A DNA stretch of 64,000 nucleotides from assembly GCA_958367245.1 (NCBI GenBank), contig CATXEA010000011.1, positions 39,165 through 103,164 of the forward strand, in the 5' to 3' direction. The stretch's first letter is position 1, and every line of letters starts with the position of its first letter. The notes under the pieces were generated by a model. That model saw only the letters and a program-made list of their open reading frames with translations, ran no database searches and was not told the origin of the DNA. The translations under genes were made by a program, and so were the position numbers. This DNA comes from an uncultured Blautia sp. Lineage in GTDB: Bacteria; Bacillota; Clostridia; Lachnospirales; Lachnospiraceae. Below, in pieces: positions 52,854 to 62,345 of the stretch.

Positions 52854-55800
52854 ATGAAAAAGTTGAGAGAAGAAAAAAAGCACGAAGAAAAGAAAGAACA
52901 GGATGAAAAAATAAGACTGCAGGAAGAATACACAACTCTTGGCGGAGAGTGGATGGAAGAAGCCCCTTCCGAGTCCGGAGACTACGGAAAAGAAATAGAA
53001 AATCTGGAACAATACAGATATTTCGATCCCCAGCGCATTGCAGGCTCTGTTCACATGAGCAGGAAAACAGCTCTGGAGGGAAAGAAACTTCAGGAAGAAG
53101 GAAAAATGGGCAAAGCAGAAGTTGTGTCAGGCTACAGTAATTCCTATTCAGAAAGAATCGGACATATGGAAACGACAGGAAAGGAAAACAGGGAGGAGTT
53201 TCCTGTCAGGATTTTTTTTACAAGGGAAGGAATCCATCATATGGAATGTGGATGCAGACGGTGCCGCGCCGATTATTATTACAGAAAGAATCCGGATAAT
53301 ATTACCTGCCCTTATAAAGCGGGAGCAGTTCTTATGCTGAAACAGTTTCTGGAAAATCACAATATTGGCGATGCGACAGACTACGACGGACAATACCTGC
53401 TTTCTGCTTACGAAAAGAAACGTAAAAATGCCGGCTTTACAGGTAATATAGAGAGGAATGGAGCGCTCAGGCTGGTTCCCCGTCTTGAGAGAAAAGACGG
53501 TAAGCTTTCCCTGTCCTTTAAGATAGGGGAAAACAGGCTGTTTGTTATAAAAAAGCTGGATACCTTCTGTGAAAATGTAAAAAATTCTGCCACAGACATT
53601 TATGGAAGCAGTACAGAAATCAATCATGGTATCGATAATTTCTCAGAAGAGGGAAAAAACTGGATAAGTCTTATTCGCCGTATAGTGGCTGAGGAAAAAG
53701 AGTTTCTGCAAAGGCTGCAGACATCGGCGAGTTATTATGGAAGCGTGAAAGAAAGTATCGGAGGAAAACTCAATCTCTTTGGATGGCGGCTTGATGAGGT
53801 CTATGAAATGCTGGGAGAAAGAGAGATTGATTTTGAGGATAAGGACAGCAGCGCAAAAACGAAAATGACGCTCCGGTGCAGGGAGAGCGACCCCAAAATA
53901 CGAGTCAGAATTTCTGAGGACGGCAGATTGAAGGACGGAATCTTTCATGGAATTGCAGTTTCGGCAAACATGCCGGAACTATACAGAGGGGCAGATACCG
54001 CCTACTTTATCAGCGAGGGAAAGCTTAATCGGGTGAGTAAAAATTTTGCGGAAAAAACAGAACCTCTGGAAAATCTTGTTATGAACGGACGGCTTTTTTT
54101 CTGCGTGGGAAGAAACCGCATGTCAGAATTTTATTACAAGCTGCTGCCTGTTTTGGAGGAAATCGCAGATGTGACGGAGACAAATTCCGTGAAATTCCGT
54201 CATTATCTTCTGCCGGAGCCCCGTTTTACTTTTTATCTGGATGCAGAAGAAGGAGAGGCTTCTTGCAGGGTTCATGTGAATTATGGAAGTAAAGAATTTT
54301 CTGCGCTGGATATGCTGGGAATAAGAAGAGAATCTCTGGAGCTTTTCCGGGACAGAGGAAGGGAAAATGAGGTGCTTCATCAGGCAATGCAGTGGTTTCC
54401 CGAAGCAGATACAGAAAAAGGGGAGCTGCGCTGCGGAGATGAAAAACGAATCTACAGTCTGATGAAAACCGGTACGGAGCGTCTGATGGAGCTGGGAGAA
54501 GTGCGCTGCACGAAACGCTTTCTCGGAAAGCGGGAGGTGAAGAAGGTAAAGGTTTCGGTAGGAGTTTCTCTGTCGTCTGACCTTCTGGAACTGGATATTT
54601 CAACAGAAGACATCTCTCAGGCAGAACTTCTTGATATACTGAAAAGCTACCGCAAAAAACAGAGCTATTACAGGCTGAAAGACGGAAGCTTTGCAGATTT
54701 GGAAGAACCGTCTCTGGAAATGCTGGCAGAGCTTACAGAAGCCATGAACGTGAAAGACAGGGAGCTTCTGAAAGGGAAATTAAAAGTTCCGATGTTTCGG
54801 ACTTTATATCTGGATAAGCTTCTGGAAGAGAGCGAAGGCGTCTACAGTACCCGCGACAGCCATTTCAGAGAAGTAGTAAAGGGCTTCAAAACGGTGAAGG
54901 ACGCAGATTTCGAGGAGCCGGAAAGTCTGTCAAGAATTATGCGAAACTATCAGAAGGACGGTTATAAATGGCTTCGTACTCTGGAAGCATGGAAATTCGG
55001 CGGAATTCTGGCTGACGATATGGGATTGGGAAAAACGCTTCAGATGATCGCTGTTCTTCTTGCTGCGAAAAACGAGGGAAAAAAGGGAACTTCTCTTATT
55101 GTATGTCCCTCCTCTCTGGTCTATAACTGGGGCGCAGAGTTCGAAAAATTTGCTCCAAAGCTGAAGGTTTCCATTGTTACGGGAAATCAGGAGGAACGGC
55201 AGACACGGCTTGATGGATGGCAGGAATCAGACGTTCTCGTAACTTCCTATGACCTTCTTAAAAGAGATATTGCTCTTTATGAAGATATGGAATTTCTTTA
55301 TGAGATTATAGATGAGGCGCAGTATATCAAGAACCATACGACAGCCGCGGCAAAAGCAGTCAAGGTCATTCACAGTCAGGTACGCTATGCCCTTACAGGC
55401 ACACCGATTGAGAACCGCCTCAGTGAGCTGTGGAGTATTTTTGACTATCTGATGCCCGGATTTCTCTATAGCTACGAGGTGTTCAGAAGAGAATTGGAAA
55501 CGCCGATTGTAAAGAATAACGATGAAAAAGCAATGAAGCGGTTACAGAAAATGGTGGGACCGTTTATTCTGCGCAGATTAAAAGAGAATGTGTTAAAAGA
55601 CCTTCCGGAAAAACTGGAAGAATACAGGTATGTCCGTCTGGGAGAGCGGCAGCAGCAGATTTACGACGGACAGGTGGTACATATGAGAGAGCAGCTTGCC
55701 CGTCAGAACGGGGAAGATTTTAACAAAAATAAACTTCAGATTCTGGCAGAGCTTACAAGACTTCGCCAGATTTGCTGCGACCCGTCCCTTTGTCTGGAGA

Positions 55801-56327
55801 GCTATAAAGGGGAGGCTGCCAAGCTGGAGGCGTGTATGGAACTGATTCAAAGCGCCATAGACGGAGGTCACAGAATTCTTGTATTTTCCCAGTTTACCTC
55901 TATGCTGGAAATCCTTGAGCAGAGACTCAGGGAGCAGGAGACAGAATATTTCGTCATTACAGGGGCTACAACGAAGGAAAAGCGTATCAGTCTGGTAAAA
56001 AGCTTCAATGAGGGTGATACCCCTGTATTTCTGATTTCTCTGAAAGCAGGCGGCGTAGGTCTGAATCTTACAGGGGCGGATGTGGTGATCCATTATGACC
56101 CGTGGTGGAATCTGGCTGCCCAGAATCAGGCGACAGACCGCGCGCACAGAATCGGTCAGAAGAAAAAGGTTACGGTTTACAAGCTGATCGCACGGCATAC
56201 CATCGAAGAAAAAATACAAAAGCTGCAGGAGACAAAGAAAAATCTGGCAGAGCAGGTCATAAACGGTGAGAGCGCGGGACTGGGAAGCTTAAGCAGGGAA
56301 GAGCTGCTGGAGCTTTTGGAAGTATAA
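52854..56327 (+). CDS. SWIM-domain Snf2-family helicase
   Basis: 1157 residues. A Lys/Glu-rich N-terminus precedes a SWIM-like zinc motif near residue 130 (ECGCRRC, later TCPYK, where the usual final His is Tyr). A central SNF2-associated domain comes next, and the helicase core begins near residue 700: ADDMGLGKTLQM (motif I, about 719-730), SLIVCPSSLVYNW, DEAQYIKN (motif II), ALTGTPIENRLSELW, LISLKAGGVGLNLTGAD and TDRAHRIGQKKKV (motif VI). It translocates on double-stranded DNA and remodels protein-DNA complexes. It is a common housekeeping gene in Firmicutes, not necessarily defence. Start taken at the first ATG after the RNase H gene. Confidence 0.92.
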   Translation: MKKLREEKKHEEKKEQDEKIRLQEEYTTLGGEWMEEAPSESGDYGKEIENLEQYRYFDPQRIAGSVHMSRKTALEGKKLQEEGKMGKAEVVSGYSNSYSERIGHMETTGKENREEFPVRIFFTREGIHHMECGCRRCRADYYYRKNPDNITCPYKAGAVLMLKQFLENHNIGDATDYDGQYLLSAYEKKRKNAGFTGNIERNGALRLVPRLERKDGKLSLSFKIGENRLFVIKKLDTFCENVKNSATDIYGSSTEINHGIDNFSEEGKNWISLIRRIVAEEKEFLQRLQTSASYYGSVKESIGGKLNLFGWRLDEVYEMLGEREIDFEDKDSSAKTKMTLRCRESDPKIRVRISEDGRLKDGIFHGIAVSANMPELYRGADTAYFISEGKLNRVSKNFAEKTEPLENLVMNGRLFFCVGRNRMSEFYYKLLPVLEEIADVTETNSVKFRHYLLPEPRFTFYLDAEEGEASCRVHVNYGSKEFSALDMLGIRRESLELFRDRGRENEVLHQAMQWFPEADTEKGELRCGDEKRIYSLMKTGTERLMELGEVRCTKRFLGKREVKKVKVSVGVSLSSDLLELDISTEDISQAELLDILKSYRKKQSYYRLKDGSFADLEEPSLEMLAELTEAMNVKDRELLKGKLKVPMFRTLYLDKLLEESEGVYSTRDSHFREVVKGFKTVKDADFEEPESLSRIMRNYQKDGYKWLRTLEAWKFGGILADDMGLGKTLQMIAVLLAAKNEGKKGTSLIVCPSSLVYNWGAEFEKFAPKLKVSIVTGNQEERQTRLDGWQESDVLVTSYDLLKRDIALYEDMEFLYEIIDEAQYIKNHTTAAAKAVKVIHSQVRYALTGTPIENRLSELWSIFDYLMPGFLYSYEVFRRELETPIVKNNDEKAMKRLQKMVGPFILRRLKENVLKDLPEKLEEYRYVRLGERQQQIYDGQVVHMREQLARQNGEDFNKNKLQILAELTRLRQICCDPSLCLESYKGEAAKLEACMELIQSAIDGGHRILVFSQFTSMLEILEQRLREQETEYFVITGATTKEKRISLVKSFNEGDTPVFLISLKAGGVGLNLTGADVVIHYDPWWNLAAQNQATDRAHRIGQKKKVTVYKLIARHTIEEKIQKLQETKKNLAEQVINGESAGLGSLSREELLELLEV

Positions 56328-56373
56328 AGAATTTTGGGTTTTCGGGAATAACAGAGATAAAAACAAAAGTAAG

Positions 56374-56418
56374 AAACGGCAATTTCCTTTTAAAAGAGGG
56401 AAATTGCCGTTTCTTTTT
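56374..56418. terminator. Convergent terminator after the Snf2 gene
   Basis: AACGGCAATTTCC and GGAAATTGCCGTT around a short A/T loop, followed by TCTTTTT; on the other strand the tail is TTACTTTTG. It serves both convergent genes and touches the stop codon of the lipoprotein gene. Confidence 0.9.
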
Positions 56419-56992
56419 ATCCAATCTTACAGTGTTCCAAAAAGTCTGTCAGGATTGGTTTTAAGTCTTTGTCGTAATCTTCAGAACAGGTAAATTCAAT
56501 ACAAACTCCGGTTTTGCCATTTATTGCGAAAGCAGACATTCCGTAGGGATGAGGAGAGTCTTCGTCGTTGCGGCTATAGGACAGGAGCGTATATTCCTGT
56601 TCATTACAGGTGATGGTTTCTGTTTCGGACACGTCGTAGTTTTCTTCTGCGGTAGAAATCCAGAAATTATAATTTTCTTTGGCTTCCAGCTCGTCTACTG
56701 CTTCGCTTGCCAGAAAAGTAAGCTGCGCATCGTAAAGGTCTACGGTGTCTCCCTGTCGGTTCTCGTAAGGAGAGGCTTCGCCGTCTTTCCATGTGGCATA
56801 ATACAGTCCTTTTTTACTAAGGGAATCGTTTACCTCCAGAAGGGTAAGCTGGTCGAAGGGTTCTACGGTAACCCGGCTTCCAAGGCGGGCAATCCCATCT
56901 TCAGGCACATAGGGTTCTTCAGGAGCAGGCTTGGAGCAGCCGCAGAGAAGGGCTGTGGCGCAGAGGATGAGGAAAAGTTTTGTTTTTTTCAT
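56417..56992 (-). CDS. Small lipoprotein of unknown function
   Basis: 191 residues from MKKTKLF, with AAAGGAA seven bases upstream; the ATG eight codons earlier is without a site. The lipobox LLCGC places the lipidated Cys at residue 19. The mature domain is acidic (TVEPFDQLTLLEVNDSLS, later YNFWISTAEENYD and GKTGVCIEFTCSEDYDKD), soluble and unrecognised. Single-gene unit facing the helicase gene; its 5' side is a 180-base gap shared with the two-component operon. Confidence 0.75.
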   Translation of the reverse strand: MKKTKLFLILCATALLCGCSKPAPEEPYVPEDGIARLGSRVTVEPFDQLTLLEVNDSLSKKGLYYATWKDGEASPYENRQGDTVDLYDAQLTFLASEAVDELEAKENYNFWISTAEENYDVSETETITCNEQEYTLLSYSRNDEDSPHPYGMSAFAINGKTGVCIEFTCSEDYDKDLKPILTDFLEHCKIG

Positions 56993-57069
56993 GGTGATTT
57001 CCTTTCGTTGTTTCATTTAGACTACTATAGTATGTTCCTGTCTGTTTGTAAAGGCGAAAATCACAAAGC

Positions 57070-57130
57070 TTTACAATTTCGTCTTTTAATACATGAATTT
57101 TGTCTCTTGTGCATGATGTATTTACAATTT
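57070..57130. repeat. Pair of direct repeats TTTACAATTT upstream of the LytTR operon
   Basis: Identical ten-base copies at 57070-57079 and 57121-57130, 51 bases apart, each followed within 12 bases by a T/A-rich stretch ending ATAC. LytTR regulators bind pairs of direct repeats, though normally spaced about two turns; so these are candidates only. Confidence 0.35.
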
Positions 57131-57174
57131 AAAATAAAATACGTATATTGTAGAAGTAAGAAAGGGAAGGAAAC

Positions 57175-57882
57175 ATGTATAAGATTGCAGTTTGTGACGA
57201 TGAAGAAAGAATTGTCTCAGAAGTGAAAAATATCATTGAAGAATGGGACTCCTCCATTGAAGTGGTATGTTTTTCTTCCGGAGAGAAGCTTGTGGAAAAT
57301 TACGAAGGCTATGAGGCTGTTTTTCTTGATATAGACATGAAAGGAATGAATGGAATTGAGACAGGAAAGGCAATCCGGCGTCTTGATAAGGACACGAAGA
57401 TTGTGTACCTTACAGCGTACCGCGATTATGTGGCAGGAGCTTTTGGCGTCCATGCTTTTCAGTATCTCTTAAAGCCTGTAAACAAAAAGGCAGTTACGGG
57501 TGTGCTGGAGGAAATTTTCCGTTATGTGAGAAATACAGAAAAAAAGGTAATCGTGGATTTCCATACAGTAGACGGCGTTGTATGCCTGCCGGTTTCGGAT
57601 ATTTATTTCTTTGAATACGAGAACAGGCGAGTCCGTATTGTGACAGAAAGCGAAGAATATTATATGGTGGAGAGAATTACGAATGTGGCAAAAAGAATGG
57701 AAGCTTACGGGTTTTCCATGCCCCATCAGAGCTTTGTAGTAAATATGCTCCATGTGAAAAACGTAAAAAATCAGCAGATTATCATGGATAATAAAATGGA
57801 ACTTCCTTTATCCCAGAAGAAACAGAAAAACTGGAAACAGGAGCTTATGACATATCTGTCAGGGCGTTTGGAAGGTAGGTGA
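57175..57882 (+). CDS. LytTR-family response regulator
   Basis: 235 residues. The receiver domain has the acidic pair in AVCDDEERI, the phospho-acceptor Asp in YEAVFLDIDMKGMNG (about Asp54), Thr in VYLTAY and Lys in FQYLLKPVN. A LytTR DNA-binding domain follows (from about 120: VVCLPVSDIYFFEYENRRV, then MPHQSFVVNML). This is the AgrA/ComE type that controls peptide-signalled operons. AAGGGAAGG precedes the ATG. Its partner kinase overlaps or abuts the 3' end. Confidence 0.93.
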   Translation: MYKIAVCDDEERIVSEVKNIIEEWDSSIEVVCFSSGEKLVENYEGYEAVFLDIDMKGMNGIETGKAIRRLDKDTKIVYLTAYRDYVAGAFGVHAFQYLLKPVNKKAVTGVLEEIFRYVRNTEKKVIVDFHTVDGVVCLPVSDIYFFEYENRRVRIVTESEEYYMVERITNVAKRMEAYGFSMPHQSFVVNMLHVKNVKNQQIIMDNKMELPLSQKKQKNWKQELMTYLSGRLEGR

Positions 57883-57887
57883 CAGAA

Positions 57888-59138
57888 ATGAATGCTGTGA
57901 TTCTTTTTACACTGATGTTGGGAATTTTCACCTATACGTTCAGCGCAATATGGTTTTTAAAGGCTGGAGATTTTAAGCCAAAGGGGCCCCAGTGGCTGAG
58001 AACGACAGCGTGGATCGTATACGGCGCATTGAATTATATTATCCCGAATCTGTGGCTGAATGATGTGATTACCATGGTGATTTTGTCTGTATACTATCTT
58101 CTGATCGGGTGGATTTTTTATCACAGGAGCAGAAACTGGCTTTTATACCAGATGATTTTTTATGCGGTTACCTATGCAGCTCAGTTGATTGCGATTTCCG
58201 CTGTAATATGGGCGGAGAGATGGATTTCCATGGAATTGGTTGTCAGAAGCTGCAGCATTCAGTTACTGAAATGTCTGTGTATTGTAATTGCAACAGCAGG
58301 GCTTCGGGTACTTGTACAAAAAAGAGGAGTATTTGACAGAAAAAACCTGAAGATAAAGGGGATGCTGCTTGTACCTGTACTCAGTTTTATTCTGATTTTT
58401 ATGTATTTAAGCGCAGGAGACGTCTTTTTTATACGATACGGGTATGAATGGATTATTCTTTACTGTGTGTTATTCCTTTTTTTGAACGGATACTGTATCT
58501 ATGTGTGGTATGAGGTTGCGGCAAACAGGGAACTGAAGCACAGGCTTGCGCTTATGGAACAGCAGAATGAACTCACCCATCAGTATTATGAGGAAATGGA
58601 AAAAAATTATAACCGTTCCAGAAAAATCATTCACGATATCAGAAATCATCTTCATGTTTTGGAAGAGTCTGCAAAAATGGATGACAGCCAGTATTTTCAG
58701 GATGTTCACAATATGCTGAACAGTCTTGGTATGAAGTTTTATTCGGATAACCGTATGCTGAATATTATCTTAAATGACAAATTCAGAAGATTGTTGCCAA
58801 ATCAGGTGGAATGCAATCTTGGCGGAATCAGTTTTGACGAAATATCAGATATGGATTTGACAACGATTTTTGCAAATCTTCTGGATAATGCCATTGAAGA
58901 AGGAGAAGGAAAAGAAGATTTCTGGTTGAAACTGCGGGGAGAGCAGATTCAGGATTTCACGGTTGTGAAAATCTGGAATCCCTCGAAGATGCAGTATGAG
59001 CCCGGACATTCTCAAAAGAAGGGACATGAAGGAATCGGACTTTCCAATGTGCGTCATGCGGTGGAGCACTATAACGGTGAGATGAAAATTGAATATAAAG
59101 AAAATATTTTTTCAGTCACCCTTGTTTTTCCGGGGTGA
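57888..59138 (+). CDS. AgrC-like GHKL sensor histidine kinase
   Basis: 416 residues from an ATG behind GGTAGGTG; a GTG three codons earlier overlaps the regulator stop. About six membrane helices fill the first 210 residues, as in peptide-pheromone receptors. Then a coiled-coil stretch leads to the phospho-acceptor His in KIIHDIRNHLHVLEE, the N-box FANLLDNAIEEGEG and the G-box GHEGIGLSNVRHAVEHYNG. It probably senses an extracellular peptide and signals to the regulator. No precursor-peptide gene was found nearby. Confidence 0.92.
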   Translation: MNAVILFTLMLGIFTYTFSAIWFLKAGDFKPKGPQWLRTTAWIVYGALNYIIPNLWLNDVITMVILSVYYLLIGWIFYHRSRNWLLYQMIFYAVTYAAQLIAISAVIWAERWISMELVVRSCSIQLLKCLCIVIATAGLRVLVQKRGVFDRKNLKIKGMLLVPVLSFILIFMYLSAGDVFFIRYGYEWIILYCVLFLFLNGYCIYVWYEVAANRELKHRLALMEQQNELTHQYYEEMEKNYNRSRKIIHDIRNHLHVLEESAKMDDSQYFQDVHNMLNSLGMKFYSDNRMLNIILNDKFRRLLPNQVECNLGGISFDEISDMDLTTIFANLLDNAIEEGEGKEDFWLKLRGEQIQDFTVVKIWNPSKMQYEPGHSQKKGHEGIGLSNVRHAVEHYNGEMKIEYKENIFSVTLVFPG

Positions 59139-59156
59139 AAAGAGGAGGAAAATGAG

Positions 59157-59588
59157 ATGAAAAAAAGAGAACATATTACACGGGTACTGGTAAGAGGAAC
59201 GGCAGCGCTTCTGTCTGCAGCGATGCTGACAGGATGCGGCAAAGCAAAGCTTCCGGAAGGTTTTGAAGAGGCTGCGGTAAAGGAGAAAGCGGAACAGTCC
59301 ATAGAGCTTTTTAATGCCAGAGATTATGAGGCGCTTTGGGAAATGGGTTCCGATGAACTCAAGGAGAGCATTACAGCGGAACAGTTCGCGCAGGCATGTG
59401 ACCCTTATCTTGACAAATGCGGCGCTTTTGAGGAAATCAGCAAAAGTGTTGTTATGGGGGGAACAGATAAAAATGCCGGAATTGATTACGCAGGAGCAGT
59501 TATGGTCGGGGATTACGAAGATGGCAAAATACAATTTACAATAGCCTTTGACCAGAATATGGAAATGATTCAGTTTCTGATCAAATAA
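59157..59588 (+). CDS. DUF3887-type lipoprotein
   Basis: 143 residues. The lipobox LTGC places the lipidated Cys at residue 27 after a basic, hydrophobic leader. The mature part (AVKEKAEQSIELFNARDYEALWE onward, shown in part) fits the DUF3887 fold, a small cystatin-like domain. GAGGAGG lies ten bases before the ATG. In the operon between kinase and CPBP protease; it could modulate either at the cell surface. Confidence 0.8.
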   Translation: MKKREHITRVLVRGTAALLSAAMLTGCGKAKLPEGFEEAAVKEKAEQSIELFNARDYEALWEMGSDELKESITAEQFAQACDPYLDKCGAFEEISKSVVMGGTDKNAGIDYAGAVMVGDYEDGKIQFTIAFDQNMEMIQFLIK

Positions 59589-59624
59589 TCACAGGGACGC
59601 AGTTTTAAAAGGAGATAAAGATTT

Positions 59625-60674
59625 ATGGAAAAGGGAAATGCAGAGAAAAAAAGATTGTGGATTTACCTTGCAGTGGCTTACGGAATCACCTTTTTGATGG
59701 GACTTTTGATGTGGTACGGAAATGCAAGAGGAGCTGATGTGGGAGCCTTTCCAAATGCGCAGATGATGTATCCGGCAGCAGGTGTGATGCTTGGATTACT
59801 TCTGACGAAAAAAGGAGATAAGACGCTGCCAAAAGGCTTGTATATTTTATTTTTACTGCTTACGGCAGTTATGATCGGAGTGTCTGTGATTTCTGTTTTT
59901 GCACCGAAAAGCATCACTGTAAACGGAATAACGATTTCCGTATGGGAGCAGATAATCAATAATGTTATCATTATAGGAGGAATTCTGTTCTGGATATTTC
60001 TTTTAATAGCAGGAAAGGAAAAGCGAAAGGCATATGGTCTAAACTGGGATAACTGGGAGAAATCATGGTGGTGTATTTTACTGTTTGTACTTCTTTTCTT
60101 TGGACGTACTGCTTTAAGCTGCGCTGTTTCCGGACAATTGGGATTACTGGAAATCATATTGACAACGCCTTCTACGTGGATTATGATTGCTGTTCTGGTT
60201 GTAAACTTTTTCCTCTCTGTTCCGGCATTTTTCGGTGAGGAATATGGATGGCGTTACTATCTGCAGCCGCTGCTTCAGAAGAAATTCGGATTAAAGGGCG
60301 GAGTGATTGTTCTTGGAGTTGTCTGGGGACTTTGGCATCTTCCCGTTGATTTCTTTTATTATACGACGCCGGATCAGGGATTTCTTGCAGCTATAGGTCA
60401 GCAGATTACCTGTATCACTCTTGGGATTTTCTTTGCTTATGCATATATGAAAACAAAGAATATCTGGGTACCCGTGGTTCTCCACTTCCTCAACAACAAT
60501 CTGGCGGCAATTTTAAGCGGAGGCGGCGCCGATGCGCTTCAGAATCAGACATATACATGGTCAGACCTTCTTATGGCGTTGGTGGTCAATGCGCTGTTTT
60601 TCGGAATTTTCATTTTTGCCGGATGTTTCCGAAAAAAAGATATGGTAAAAGAAGAGGAGAAAAAAGATTTGTAG
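59625..60674 (+). CDS. CPBP (CAAX/Abi) intramembrane metalloprotease
   Basis: 349 residues, about eight membrane helices. The family motifs are in order: GEEYGWRYYLQP (EExxxR), WGLWHLPVDFFY (His) and VVLHFLNNNLAAIL (His and Asn). Proteins of this family process prenylated or other peptides or give immunity to bacteriocins, and often sit in peptide-signalled operons like this one. AAAGGAG lies eleven bases before the ATG. Whether it matures a signal, protects the cell or degrades a target cannot be told. Confidence 0.9.
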   Translation: MEKGNAEKKRLWIYLAVAYGITFLMGLLMWYGNARGADVGAFPNAQMMYPAAGVMLGLLLTKKGDKTLPKGLYILFLLLTAVMIGVSVISVFAPKSITVNGITISVWEQIINNVIIIGGILFWIFLLIAGKEKRKAYGLNWDNWEKSWWCILLFVLLFFGRTALSCAVSGQLGLLEIILTTPSTWIMIAVLVVNFFLSVPAFFGEEYGWRYYLQPLLQKKFGLKGGVIVLGVVWGLWHLPVDFFYYTTPDQGFLAAIGQQITCITLGIFFAYAYMKTKNIWVPVVLHFLNNNLAAILSGGGADALQNQTYTWSDLLMALVVNALFFGIFIFAGCFRKKDMVKEEEKKDL

Positions 60675-60748
60675 TTTCAGGGCAAAACTGGTAAAATGGA
60701 GGAATAAAATCTAGTGTGAAATTGTGACAAGATATAAAGGAGGCAGAC

Positions 60749-62026
60749 ATGATGAAAATCAGAGAAGAAGTAAGGAAAATGAAAAAAGATGCGCCTTTTT
60801 TAGCTGCATCCTCCATAGAAACCAGAAATAAGGCACTGGAACTTATTGCAGAAAACCTGAAAGCACATAAAGAAGAAATTTTTTGCGAAAATAAAAGAGA
60901 TCTGGAAGAAGCAGAGAAAAACGGAATTTCTCCCGCAGTTGTCAAAAGACTGAAATTTGATGAAGGGAAGCTCAGTGACGTTCTTTCGGGAATCGAGCAG
61001 TTAATCGGACTGGAAGACCCTTTAGAGAAGGTGTCTCTTGCCCGGGAGCTGGATGAGGGCCTGACCTTATACAGAATCAGTTGTCCGATTGGTGTGATCG
61101 GAGTTATTTTTGAGGCGCGGCCGGATGCTCTGGTGCAGATATCCACCCTTTGTATTAAAAGCGGAAACTGCGCGATTCTCAAAGGGGGAAAAGAGACGAC
61201 TTTCACCAACAGGATTTTATTCCGATATATTCACGAAAGTGTGGTGGAGGCAGGACTTCCGAAAAACTGTCTTTTACAGGCGGAGCAGCACAATGAAATC
61301 GATGAGCTGCTTTCCTGCCATGACAGCGTTGACCTTCTGATTCCAAGAGGTTCCAATGCATTTGTACAGTATATTATGAACAATACAAAAATTCCTGTTA
61401 TGGGACATGCAGATGGAATCTGCCATATTTATGTTGACGCAGAGGCGGATCAGGATAAGGCGATACCGATTATCGTTGATGCGAAAACTCAGTATACTGC
61501 TGCCTGCAATGCAGTGGAGACTCTTCTTGTAAACAGAACTATAGCAAAGGAGTTTCTTCCAAAAATGGCGGCTGCACTGAAAGAAAACGGTGTCAGACTG
61601 CGCGGAACAGAAGAAGTGAGCAGGTTCATTGAGTCTGAAACGATTGGGGAAGAGGAGTTTGTGGAGTATCTTGACCTGGTTGTTTCTGTGAAGCTGGTAG
61701 ATGATATTGATGAGGCGATTGAGCATATCAACAGATTTGGTTCTCATCATACGGACTGTATTATAACCGAAAATGCAGAACAGGCACATAAGTTTATGCA
61801 GATGGTGGATTCTGCGGGAGTATATCAGAACTGCTCTACAAGATTTGCCGATGGCTTCCGCTACGGCTTCGGCGCGGAGGTAGGAATCAGCACAGGAAAG
61901 ATTCACGCCAGAGGTCCGGTAGGGTTGGAAGGACTGGTTACTTACAAGTATAAGCTGTTTGGAAACGGCCATATTGTAGGGGATTATGCGTCAGGAAAGA
62001 AACAGTTCCATCACAGGAACCTGTAA
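60749..62026 (+). CDS. proA: Gamma-glutamyl phosphate reductase
   Basis: 425 residues, normal length. GVIGVIFEARPDALVQISTL and CIKSGNCAILKGGKE form the NADPH region; the catalytic Cys is in QYTAACNAVETLL; the C-terminal block RGPVGLEGLVTYKY is characteristic. It makes glutamate semialdehyde for proline synthesis. AAGGAGG is six bases before the first of two adjacent ATGs. The glutamate kinase gene proB, usually adjacent, is not here, and no T-box leader fits in the 74-base gap upstream. Confidence 0.95.
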   Translation: MMKIREEVRKMKKDAPFLAASSIETRNKALELIAENLKAHKEEIFCENKRDLEEAEKNGISPAVVKRLKFDEGKLSDVLSGIEQLIGLEDPLEKVSLARELDEGLTLYRISCPIGVIGVIFEARPDALVQISTLCIKSGNCAILKGGKETTFTNRILFRYIHESVVEAGLPKNCLLQAEQHNEIDELLSCHDSVDLLIPRGSNAFVQYIMNNTKIPVMGHADGICHIYVDAEADQDKAIPIIVDAKTQYTAACNAVETLLVNRTIAKEFLPKMAAALKENGVRLRGTEEVSRFIESETIGEEEFVEYLDLVVSVKLVDDIDEAIEHINRFGSHHTDCIITENAEQAHKFMQMVDSAGVYQNCSTRFADGFRYGFGAEVGISTGKIHARGPVGLEGLVTYKYKLFGNGHIVGDYASGKKQFHHRNL

Positions 62027-62036
62027 TTTTTCTCCA

Positions 62037-62064
62037 TTGACAAATATGGATTTTATGTTAAAAT
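62037..62064 (+). promoter_or_regulatory. Promoter of the ABC-F gene leader
   Basis: TTGACA, 16-base spacer, TAAAAT. It lies about 310 bases upstream of the ABC-F start, leaving a long leader. A tiny ORF (MIIR) with GAGG close before it lies at 62108-62122. Confidence 0.75.
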
Positions 62065-62291
62065 AAACCCAATAAACAGAGAGGGCACGATTGTGTAAGG
62101 TGAGGAAATGATTATTAGATAATTTATTTTAAGTAGAACGCAAAATTATGAAGTAATTGCTGTCAGAGTATTTTTATATGCTCCGGAAACAGTTTTTGTG
62201 TACGCTTAAATTAGATTATCTTCCGTCAGATTTATTGCCTTATATAATTTTCCAGATACTTTTGATTTGGATAAGTATATAATTGGTTGAG

Positions 62292-62345
62292 ATGATGAGA
62301 GGCTTTTTTGCGTATGCAGAAAAGTCTCTTTTTGTACAGCGATAA
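62292..62345 (+). CDS. Leader peptide candidate spanning the attenuator
   Basis: 17 codons, MMRGFFAYAEKSLFVQR, running exactly through both arms of the intrinsic terminator and ending before the ABC-F ribosome site. A weak GGTTGAG precedes it. A ribosome stalled on it by an antibiotic would melt the hairpin. This is the arrangement expected for drug-induced attenuation; expression of the peptide is unproven. Confidence 0.5.
   Translation: MMRGFFAYAEKSLFVQR
62298..62334 (+). terminator. Attenuator-like terminator before the ABC-F gene
   Basis: AGAGGCTTTTTTGC and GCAGAAAAGTCTCT pair at 12 of 14 positions around a GTAT loop, followed by TTTTG. It stands between the promoter and the gene it would serve, so transcription must pass it to reach the coding region. 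Confidence 0.75.

Noticed and set aside
52854..56327. Snf2 helicase with RNase H as a DISARM- or Zorya-like defence system
   Set aside because: No methyltransferase, PLD or motor partner is nearby; the SWIM/Snf2 protein with RNase H1 fits ordinary Firmicutes chromosome content.
60675..60748. T-box leader before proA
   Set aside because: The 74-base gap is too short for a T-box and shows no conserved T-box sequence or terminator.
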